Shown here in pieces: positions 55,567 through 64,000 of a stretch of DNA of 64,000 nucleotides. Each line of letters begins with the position of its first letter. Positions within the stretch are counted from its first letter, which is position 1. A program made the translations under genes and the position numbers. The stretch covers positions 646,001-710,000 of the forward strand of contig JAJOZX010001727.1 of NCBI GenBank assembly GCA_023014485.1. The letters are read 5' to 3'. Below the pieces are notes generated by a model. That model did no database searches, was not told where the DNA came from, and saw only the letters and a list, made by a program, of their open reading frames with translations. Source of the stretch: Bathynomus jamesi (taxonomy: Eukaryota > Arthropoda > Malacostraca > Isopoda > Cirolanidae).

Positions 55567-55825
55567 CCCCGCAAGGGGGTTCTAAGCTCGTGCTCTTGAG
55601 TGCTCTTTGTGCTCGTTTGTACGTGCTTGTTCCTGGAGGTTTCACGTGCGCCCTCCCGGCCCTAGCACCCAAGGATGATGGGGCTCGACCCTGCAGGCCT
55701 TGGTCTTTTTCCACTTCGACTGTCCCCTCCACCCTTTCTTTTTCCTCTGTCTTTCCTCTCACTTTTTCTTTGTTTTTCCGCTGAGATATGCCCTTTAAAT
55801 AGAGGCGAATCAGTTCTTCCTGAAC

Positions 55826-55870
<45 letters not shown>

Positions 55871-55965
55871 ATATATATATATATCACGAAAGCGCTCAGA
55901 CTTTGTGTTTCCTTTTCCCTGTGGTTGTTTGCTTATTAATAAGGTCACGTGATATTTTGTGATTT

Positions 55966-56023
<58 letters not shown>
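55511..56023. repeat. (TA)n tracts around a GC-rich insert
   Basis: TA runs at 55511-55566, 55839-55884 (with a GTGTGTGT interruption) and 55974-56023. Between them 55567-55828 is GC-rich, ends in A9 followed by TA, and could be the truncated end of a retroposon with a (TA)n tail. No protein recognised. Confidence 0.6.
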
Positions 56024-56027
<4 letters not shown>

Positions 56028-56218
56028 TGTCCCAATTTTTTTGTTCCTGAAGTTTGTCATGCACACCCCCCCTAATTTCTTCCAGTCGTGAAAACATGCC
56101 AGCAAGATGAATTTCATTTGTGTCCTTTAATTTTAAGGGTCCCCTCAAACCATGTGTTACTATTGCTGAACGGCTACTCTCTACCTTATACTAATTGTAG
56201 CATATTTCTTTTCAGGTT

Positions 56219-58475
56219 ATGGATACAAGAAAGCAGGAGACTGTGTGGTTGGTGGGGGTGTTGCGAAATGAACCCCTGGAAATGCTGTGTCAACTCCCGA
56301 CAGTGGGAGATGTTCTTCGACGTCTGTTGTTCTTCACTCGGAAGAAAAAAACGTCCACGGCGGAAGCTGCCAATGTGGTAACTGATGAGGTTATGGCGGT
56401 GTGGGCTCGGGCATTTATTCCGACCTCCCACAAGCGCAAGTGCGTCGAGAGGATCAAGGCCCTCTCCACGGACTACGAGAAGGTTGCCAGAAACCGAAAC
56501 CGTGGGGGAGAGAAGCAACTGGAGCGGGAAAAGGGATTCCAAGCCAACCTGAATACACTGTTCGAAACAGCTCATGCCAACACCATGAAACTCATCAAAG
56601 TCCCCGAAGATCGAGACTTTCTGAATGACCAGCGAACTGTGTGGAAGATGTACATCGGAGGAGAGGACCTGGAGTTTGCTCGCAGGGCAGCGGAGCGGGA
56701 GAAACACCGAGCAGCTGAAGAGAAGAGGAAGAAGAAAAGCCGCGAAGAGATGGACTCATTGCAAGCAAAAGGAACAGTGAAAAGTGGGTCTTCTTCTTCT
56801 TCAGAGTCCATGGCCGAAGCATCCAATGATGATGTCCAATATTCCTCTCCTGGTCCTTCGGCTCCTCGATCCGCTCCCAAGGACGGCCAAGTGTCGGCAA
56901 GGGGGATCATCCAATATCCCAATTCTGCTGCAGCCCTGGATCAAACTGGAACCTCAGTACGCCAAGCGATGCACATTGTGGCTCCAGCACTCGCTGCCGC
57001 GGGAGTTGAGTTATCCTCGGTCACCTTGTCCAAATCAAGTCTTCACCGTTCATGGCAGAAGTCCAGGAAGAACTTGGCAGCCGGAATCAAGACCGAGTTC
57101 AATCCTGATACGCCGCTTGTCGTCCACTTTGATGGCAAACTCCTCCCTGATTCGGATGGAGGGAAATCGGATCGCATACCAGTGCTGGTCAGCAGGAAGA
57201 GTCTTGAGAAGTTGTTGGCGATCCCAAAAATCCCTGACAGCACGGGACAGCGGATGGCTGGAGCTGTTCTGAAGGTGCTGGATGATTGGCCGCAAGTTCA
57301 ACCATGGATTGCCGGTCTCTGCTTCGACACAACACCGGCGAATACCGGTATTCACAGCGGCGCTTGTACGATTATCCAGGACCAAATGGACCGCCGCGTT
57401 CTTTTCCTGGCTTGCAGACACCACATGATGGAATTGGTAATCACCTCAGTCTTTGACCTGTTCTTCAGGTCTTCTGGCCCCGAAATTGCGCTGTTCGCTC
57501 GCTTCAAATCCCAATGGGAGTTCATCGACCAGAAGCAGGCTTCTCCGTTCAACGGCGATGGCCCAAGCGACATCCTTTCGGAATGGGTGGCGTTGAAAAA
57601 AGAGCAGATTGTCCACTTCATTGAAGACCAGCTTGAAGTTGGTCACCCAAGAGATGATTACCGGGAGTTCCTGATCCTCACTAGTCTTCCTCGATGGTCA
57701 TGGCAAACGAGATCTCCGGTACAATAGTCCTGGAGCATACCACCGGGCCAGGTGGATGGCCAAAGGCATTTACTGTCTTAAGATGTTCATCTTCCGAAGC
57801 CAATTCCACCTGACCGCTCACGAGGTCCGGTCACTACACAGGATAAACGTCTTTGCCGTCACCATCTACCTCCAGAGGTGGTTCGAGGCTCCATTGACGG
57901 CGGATGCACCCGTCAATGACCTGGAGCTGTTGGAGGACCTAGAGCGGTACAAGGCGGTGGATCATGATGTAGGTACCTCTGGTACCTAAGCGAAGATTTA
58001 GCCGGACTCGCTATGTTCTCCTCCAAAACCACCGATGCAGAGAAGACGGCCATGCTCCAAAACCACCGATGCAGAGAAGACGGCCATGCTCCAAAACCAC
58101 CGATGCAGAGAAGACGGCCATGCTCCAAAACCTGCACAAGAAGACCGAAAACCCAAAAGATCTGCGTCAGCTGGAGGGAAAGAGTGTCTTGACCGTGAGA
58201 CGGTCGGATTTGAGTACCTTGGTCACGAAAAGGACTCAAAACCTTTTTCATTGCTTGAAGCTGCCGGTTCAAAAACCCCCAAAGATCTCGAAGGATGTGC
58301 ACTATCGTTGAAGTCTGTGAATGACGCGGCAGAACAGGCGGTGAAACTGGCGGAAGATTTCAACAAGGGCCTGACAAAAAACGAGGAGGAACGGCAGCTC
58401 GTGTACCAAGTCGTCGAATACCACCACCAGCAGTTCCCCTCAGCAGACAAAAAGATCCTCTGTCCCCTGAAATGA
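56219..58475 (+). pseudogene. transposon protein of unknown class, frameshifted
   Basis: First frame 56219-57727 is open for 502 residues: MDTRKQETVWLVGVLRNEPL, a Lys/Arg/Glu-rich coiled-coil-like part (about residues 155-190), a Ser-rich linker, then PLVVHFDGKLLPDSDGG, RIPVLVSRKSLEKLLAIPKI, WIAGLCFDTTPANTGIHSGA, VLFLACRHHMMELVITSVF and FARFKSQWEFIDQ. Asp in HFDGK and in CFDTT look catalytic. After a shift, YHRARWMAKGIYCLKMFIFR and FEAPLTADAPVNDLELLEDL follow (57742-57989), then a tandem repeat and another shift. I know this signature from arthropod repeat proteins but not its superfamily. Confidence 0.65.
58021..58132. repeat. 34-bp tandem repeat in the coding region
   Basis: Three full copies of CTCCAAAACCACCGATGCAG plus the next 14 bases, and a partial fourth. 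The 34-bp unit shifts the reading frame at each copy, so it contributes to the gene's inactivation. Confidence 0.9.
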
Positions 58476-58744
58476 AATGTGCCATTAGGAAGAATTTCCA
58501 TTTCCTTTAATTTAGTCATTAGAAAGAATTTACATTTCATTCTTCCATTCTAGAATGATTAATGCTGAGCATTTACGTTTGTTCATATAGGGTCGAATAA
58601 ACAAGGTCAATGAGGGGACCCTTCCCCTCCTAATAGGCAAAATGAAATTTCGCCCATTTTTTCCTTTCTTCAAGTGTATTAATTAAAGGGGTGTGCGATT
58701 TGACTCTTGCAAATTTTTATTTTCACATGTGAGGCTGGGACACC

Positions 58745-58749
<5 letters not shown>

Positions 58750-58797
<48 letters not shown>
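58750..58797. repeat. (TA)n microsatellite
   Basis: Right-hand flank of the unclassified element; once continuous with 55974-56023. Confidence 0.9.
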
Positions 58798-58799
<2 letters not shown>

Positions 58800-58805
58800 C
58801 ACACA

Positions 58806-59463
58806 CAGTGTTGGGCACTAAAGCGTTAATCCGATAACAGTTAATTAACAAAGTTAACTTTTTTTAATGGACTATTAACGGAAGTTAATTTCCATTTATC
58901 ATTATCGGACCAGTTAACTTCCGATAACTCGATATTTAGTCTGTTAAAGTCCGTTAACACGTTAACTGCGAGGAGTCATTCACAGAAGATCACCGCTCCG
59001 CGAATGAATTCAAACCGCCATAACTTCAGTCTGCCAATTCCATCCTCTGCCGCAGTGGAACGGCTCTTCTCTCTCGGCAAGGACATCCTGAGGCCCAAGA
59101 GGTCAAGACTGGCAGTTGGGCCTAACTTTGAGAAGTTGGTCTTTCTGAAGGGCAACCAGCACATTGTGTCATAGTCTTTAATAAATGTGCCTAAAATTTC
59201 ATTTTACCTTTCAGTTCCCACCATAATAATTCTCTGGTAAATTGAAATTTAGTTAATGGTTAGTGGTTACAAGGGTTTCAAAACATGTAATCAGTACATT
59301 TTTATTAAAATAAAAAAAAAGTTATTAAGCAAAAAAGTTGCAAAACTTGATAAAATACAGTTAAATACCTATTTATTGTTGGATTTTGCATAAATAAACA
59401 TTTTCTATGGGTTTTAAAGCTTTTTTCCTTGATTTTTTTAAATGTTAGTAAAGAAATAGTTAT
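58806..59463 (+). mobile_element. hAT element copy 2, interrupted by a BEL/Pao LTR
   Basis: Starts CAGTGTTGGGCACTAAAGCG and follows the 11718-12501 copy closely, including the hATC remnant at 59040-59110, until GTAAAGAAATAGTTAT, where it stops abruptly. The missing last 130 bp should lie beyond the retrotransposon, outside the window. Confidence 0.85.
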
Positions 59464-60160
59464 GGAAAACTGATGAGTGGGTAGTTGGGAGGTAACAAAA
59501 ATGGTTCACTGAGTAGGTAGGTAGTTAATCTAACAATTATTAAATTCCTTTTATGTCAATAACTGGGTGGATGAACCAATTGGTTGCTCACCAGAGTTAT
59601 TCTCCACACTAGTATTTATACTGTGTGACAAGAGCGTGCTCGGTAATAGATATACATTACCGATCAACAAACCGAGGAAAAAACCAAGACGACGCTGGTG
59701 GAAAAAGCCCCGCGAAAAGGAGAACAGAGGAGAACGAAAACGAGGAACGGGGCGAGAGGACGGAACTGGAGAAGGGACAAGAAGAGACAACGAAAAAGAT
59801 CCCCACCAGCAAGTACGCTCTCAACAAAAACAGAAGGGGAAAAGAGACTCTAATAACTAGCAGTAAGTGACTAATTGTGTTTTTAACCCAGTTTTACGTA
59901 GACTCATTGAATTAAGCTGGGTCAGACAACTTAGGCCTACATTGTGGCCTAAGACCCAGCATCAACTCATAGCTTAACAAAGGTAAAGGTAGATTGCCCT
60001 AACCTAGTTTGGTGAGGAATCCTACTGTGGACCTCAATTTATCTGCCCACTCTGGACCATTTCCGGAATCTCTAGGCTAGACTTGATCTACTCTATAGTT
60101 AGACTGGAGATATAAGGGGTGGGTTAATTGTGGACCAATTCATACAGAGCATTTTTCACA
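59463..60160 (+). repeat. putative 5' LTR of a BEL/Pao element
   Basis: Begins TGGAAAACTGATG exactly where the hAT breaks off and ends ATTTTTCACA before TTGGTGGTCCGTGTGTGG, a plausible primer-binding region. TG..CA ends fit an LTR. The 3' LTR is outside the window, so this cannot be confirmed by a second copy. A strong stem-loop at 59917-59959 (CTTAGGCC/GGCCTAAG with outer CTGGGT/ACCCAG) lies inside. Confidence 0.5.
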
Positions 60161-60650
60161 TTGGTGGTCCGTGTGTGGGGAATTTACATACTTTAACCTT
60201 ACTTAACAAAAATTGCAGAATTAGGCTAAATGGTCTAGCCTAAGCCTAACCTAATCAAGCCTAAAGTAACAAACTTGCCTAATTAGGTCTACAACCTAGG
60301 GCCTAACTAGGAAACATTTACATTTAAGGAGTCTCATTCTCTTATAAGCTTAAACCTGAGTGACACATAAGTACTTGGGGGGGATTAAACCAAATTTAAA
60401 ACTTGACTGTTTTGTCTGTGATCTCTCTTCTCTGGTAATTTCTTCTTGTCCTCTATTTCATTACGATCCCCAGTTAAACAACATTAGTGAACAAGCATTT
60501 AAAATGCATACAACTCCAAGCATCCAATTCTTCTTTTAAGGAAGAATCACTCAACAGATTTTTCAACAGGCACATGCATTCCTTGCAATCTGTGTGTATA
60601 TATATGTATATATACACTGTACTCTTTACATTTGCCACAAATACACTGAG

Positions 60651-61097
60651 CCTTGGTCTTATGGCCTACCGTGGCCATGGGCCAAACAATGAGCCTTGGT
60701 CTTATGGCCTACCGTGGCCATGGGCCAAACAATGAGCCTTGGTCTTATGGCCTACCTTGGCCATGGGCCAAACAATGAGCCTTGGTCTTATGGCCTACCT
60801 TGGCCATGGGCCAAACAATGAGCCTTGGTCTTATGGCCTACCTTGGCCAAACAATGAGCCTTGGTCTTATGGCCTACCTTGGCCATGGGCCAAACAATGA
60901 GCCTTGGTCTTATGGCCTACCTTGGCCAAACAATGAACCTTGGTCTTATGGCCTACCTTGGCCATGGGCCAAACAATGAGCCTTGGTCTTATGGCCTACC
61001 TTGGCCATGGGCCAAACATTAAATGTCTTATGGCCTACTTTGGCCATAGGGAAAACTATTACAAGGGTCTTATGGCCTCCCTTGGCCAGAGACCAAA
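60651..61097. repeat. 43/33-bp minisatellite in the gag region
   Basis: Nine units containing CCTTGGTCTTATGGCCTACC; seven are 43 bp, two lack a 10-bp CATGGGCC block (33 bp); two degenerate units follow to about 61097. Open frames through it translate as NEPWSYGLPWPWAKQ repeats. Confidence 0.9.
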
Positions 61098-61199
61098 CAA
61101 TACAAAGTAATACCCAAACTTGAACAAACCATAAATCATTTGGGAAAACAGTATAAAATAGCTGATAGACATATCACAAACAACACAGTAGCTAACATT

Positions 61200-64000
61200 G
61201 AAATGTTAATGGGGGCAGATTATTAATCTTATTCATAAGGGCATAGTGAAGATAGGTAATGGTATAGCTATTCAGACTCCATCAGGGATAGCCCCTTTGG
61301 GTGACCTATCCAAATACAACCTAGACCTAAACCAAAATAGTTCATGACCAACAAATACTATGTGCCTCAACTCAGTCCTACATAACACCTATAAGAATAG
61401 CAACACTTTGAATAATATTATATCAACTGAGAACATTAATTCATCACTATCAAATGAAACTTTGGATGAGGCAATTCAAACTTTATGGTTGCTAGAATCT
61501 GTGGGTATACACGACACAAATCAAACTTCAGAAGATCAGTTAATGGTAGAAAGATTTGAAGACACCATTCAGTGCAAAGACAATAGCTATTTATTGAGTT
61601 ACCTTGGAAAATAAATTGTCCAACTTTAAGAGATAATCTCAAAGTAGCAAAAGGACATTTATATAAAGTAATGAAAAAACTCAAACAAGATAATAATATT
61701 CAAATATATAATGATGTCTTCAAAGAACAGCTACAGAAAGGCTTCATTGAAGAAGTAACAAATAACCCTTTAAAAAAGATGGTTGTCATTATTTAACCCA
61801 CAGGGGGGTTTATCGACAAGATGCCCCAACAACAAAACTCAGAGTATATATACTGTAGCCTCAAAGACAGTGATAAACACAGTTTGAATGATTGCTTGAT
61901 TGAGGGTCCTAATCTCATTTCTGACCTTGTGAAGATCTTACTGAGGTTCAGGTTAGATAAATATGCTGTACAAAGTGACATTTCAAAGGCATTTTTGAGA
62001 AGAAATCTTAAAAATGAATATGATAAGAACCAACTTAGGTTCTTATGGTTCAGGGATCCATTTGATTTGAATAAAGGGTTCATAACCTATAGATTTAATG
62101 TTGTGTTGTTTGGAGCCAATTGCTCACCAAGCCTATTAGCACTGACAATTAGACATCATTTGAACCGGTTTAATAACTCTAACATTGAACTTCCTCAAGG
62201 AACATTTTTATGTAGACAATCTAATAGGCTCAGCAACAACAAAATCTGAATTATTTGAAGTCTATGAACACACTCAAAACATTATGCAACAAGGTAACTT
62301 TGAACTAAGAGTGGATTTCAAATGATGAGGATTTAAACAAAAAGATTTTAAGGGATAATAATGGTCTTACTAAGCCATCAGACAGAGTTAAAACTTTAGG
62401 TATGAACTGGTATTTGGATGCAACTTCTAACAGTCATGATTCAATCTGTACTAAAGGTTTTAAACTTGATGAGGAAGCAAATACTAAAAGACAAATATTA
62501 TCAGAGGCTTCCAAAATTTTTGATCCTATGGGTCTATTCCTGCCTTCAACAATAAAATCAAAGATTCTCCTCCAAGAAATTTGGAGGACAAATGTTGGGT
62601 GGGATGATCCAATAACAACTGAAGATCAAAAATCTTGGAAGAAGTTAGCTGCTGATTTAACAAAAGTGCAGAACATTAAAATACAAAGGGTCTGTGGGTC
62701 AAGGGATAAGCCCCAGACTCTGGAGCTTATAGTCTCTGGGGCCCAGAGACTTCATGTGTTTGCTGATGCAAGCACACAAGCTTATGGGTGCTGTGCGTAT
62801 CTTGTAAGTCCTACAGAAAGTCATCTAATTTATGCAAAAGGGAAAGTTGCACCTCAAACCTACCCGAACCATACCTCAACTGGAACTATTGGCTGCTGCA
62901 TTAGCCATTAAAACCATTTCACTGCTTAAGGATGCTTACCATGATGTGAACATAACTGATATCCACATCTGGCTTGACAGTCAGATTTGTCTTGCCTGGA
63001 TACGAAATGATAGCATTAATAGTAAGAATATCTTTGTAAGAAATAGGCTAAAAGAAATAGCTGAAGCTAATGAAAGCCTACAAGTAAACTTTCACTATGT
63101 TCCAACTAAACAAAATCCAGCAGACTTTCTGACCAGAGGTTTATCCTACAAGTTGTTGAAGTCAAACAAAACTTGGTTCATGGGACCTAAGTGGCTCTGT
63201 AATACAGACCAATGGCCTGTGGAACAAGTTAACTTGACATTAAATTTAATCTTTTCAAATGAAAAGGTTGAACCAATCACTAATTATGAAATTTATTCTG
63301 ATTTCAACAAACTTGTCAGAGTTACAGCCTACTGTTTGAGGTTTGTTCACAACTATTTAACTACAATAAACAAATGGCTAAATAAAAATAATCATAATTA
63401 TACAGAAGTTGCAACCAAGTATTGGATAGGGCATGCACAACAAAAAGAGTACAATAAAGTTAGAATTCTTAACTAATGGGAAACAAACAAAAGAACCTGT
63501 ACCATCAGTAGTTGTGGATCTAAACTTGTTCAGAGATGAGGAAGGTCTTCTAAGGTGTAAAGGGGAGATTAGACAAATCAAAACTGTCATACAAAAGCAA
63601 ACATTCAATCCTTTACCTAGATTTAGCTATTTGACAACATTAATCATCAGGAAAACACACAATGATGTACATCATATGGGGGTACCACAGACACTAACTA
63701 CATTAAGAAAAACTTATTGGATACCCAAGGGAAGGATCACTATTAAAACAGTCCTGAGTGAGTGTGTCACATGTAGGCATATTCATGCTAGGCCCTATAG
63801 GAAACCAAATCCTCCTGCTTTGCCAGAGGAGTGTGTTACTCTCAACAGACCCTTTGAGACTGTAGGCATTGACTATACAGGAGCATTGACTGTAGGGGTG
63901 GTTGACACTGGAAACAAAAATGTACATTGTACTGTTTACATGTGCTGCCTCACGAGCTGTTTATCTGGATGTTGTGGAGGACCTTACAGCAGATCTTTTG
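61200..64000 (+). pseudogene. BEL/Pao polyprotein: protease end, RT, RNase H, integrase start
   Basis: Protease end near 61205-61330 (MLMGADY, then after a shift NLIHKGIVKIGNGIAIQTPS). Linker LDEAIQTLWLLESVGIHD and ERFEDTIQCKDNSYLLSY. Reverse transcriptase 61821-62249: LNDCLIEGPNLISDLVKILL, YAVQSDISKAFLR, FNVVLFGANCSPSLLALTI; the active-site block appears shifted near 62210. RNase H: RLHVFADASTQAYGCCAYLV, then IPQLELLAAALAIKTISLLK and HIWLDSQICLAWIRND and VPTKQNPADFLTRGL. Integrase: HNDVHHMGVPQTLTTLRKTY, CVTCRHIHARPY, FETVGIDYTGAL, to the edge. At least five shifts or stops, so inactive. Confidence 0.85.

Larger units (their letters stand above)
56024..58749 (+). mobile_element. unclassified TIR transposon with GC-rich coding region
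   Basis: Ends TAGAGTGTCCCA (left) and, reversed, TAGGGTGTCCCAGCC (right), both followed inward by a GCACACCCC-like block. Both ends lie in TA microsatellite, consistent with a TA target, but the exact TSD is hidden. Length about 2.7 kb. Its GC content is well above the neighbourhood. Confidence 0.65.
60161..64000 (+). mobile_element. BEL/Pao LTR retrotransposon, internal region, cut by the window edge
   Basis: From the likely primer-binding site through a poorly preserved gag/protease region to reverse transcriptase, RNase H and integrase in the order typical of BEL/Pao. It continues past 64000. Confidence 0.85.

Noticed and set aside
55499..56148. ORFs with long Tyr-Ile repeats
   Set aside because: Translation of TA microsatellite; not genes.
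56186..57646. Several minus-strand ORFs of 66-173 codons
   Set aside because: They are shadows of the GC-rich plus-strand transposon gene, which alone has coherent domain-like blocks.
60487..60979. Plus-strand ORFs of 82 and 65 codons
   Set aside because: Frames through the 43/33-bp minisatellite in the gag region of the BEL/Pao element.

Overview
This is eukaryotic, most probably arthropod, DNA. Decapod crustacean is my best guess, from the mix of transposons, the long (TA)n tracts and the TTAGG-like repeats; that part is inference. The window is AT-rich, has no operons, and is mostly transposable elements (TEs), many nested and many with recognisable target-site duplications (TSDs).

One host gene is visible, on the minus strand: an orthologue of the C2H2 zinc-finger protein ZNF277. 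Eight coding exons can be read: 54930-55117, 10399-10570, 9346-9548, 8916-9051, 8574-8756, 7363-7479, 6844-6965 and 5894-5993 (the last may run on to a stop at 5861). Splice sites and codon phases agree at every junction. Introns 2-7 are small, but intron 1 is about 44.4 kb (10571-54929), and most of the TEs described here sit inside it.

Layout. 1-3.4 kb: non-LTR retrotransposon (LINE) pieces, a deleted Tc1-like element in a TA tract, and tRNA-derived SINE sequence. 3.8-5.0 kb: a Ginger-like element. 5.4-10.6 kb: the 3' exons of ZNF277 with three small MITEs. 10.9-12.6 kb: a long palindrome and a LINE end split by a hAT element. 12.8-28 kb: a decayed LINE (minus strand) cut apart by a hAT nest, a mariner-like element carrying a Sola2-like element, a Harbinger-like element, a 28S rRNA fragment and another hAT. 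28.2-35.4 kb: a Tigger relic, an unclassified long-TIR transposon with a 415-aa ORF, a minisatellite and a 0.7-kb hairpin, a hAT and a mariner relic. 36-54.7 kb: several Merlin-like (IS1016/ISXO2-type) zinc-ribbon relics in foldback DNA, a nearly complete hAT, an apparently intact Sola2-like element with an 809-aa ORF, an unclassified TIR element and a second copy of the 18-kb Sola2-like element.

Upstream of ZNF277 exon 1: TA tracts hold a GC-rich TIR transposon (56.0-58.7 kb), followed by a hAT fragment interrupted by a BEL/Pao LTR retrotransposon that runs off the right edge. Apart from ZNF277, the coding sequence I can recognise belongs to mobile elements. The best candidate for a presently mobile element is the Sola2-like copy at 39974-44178.
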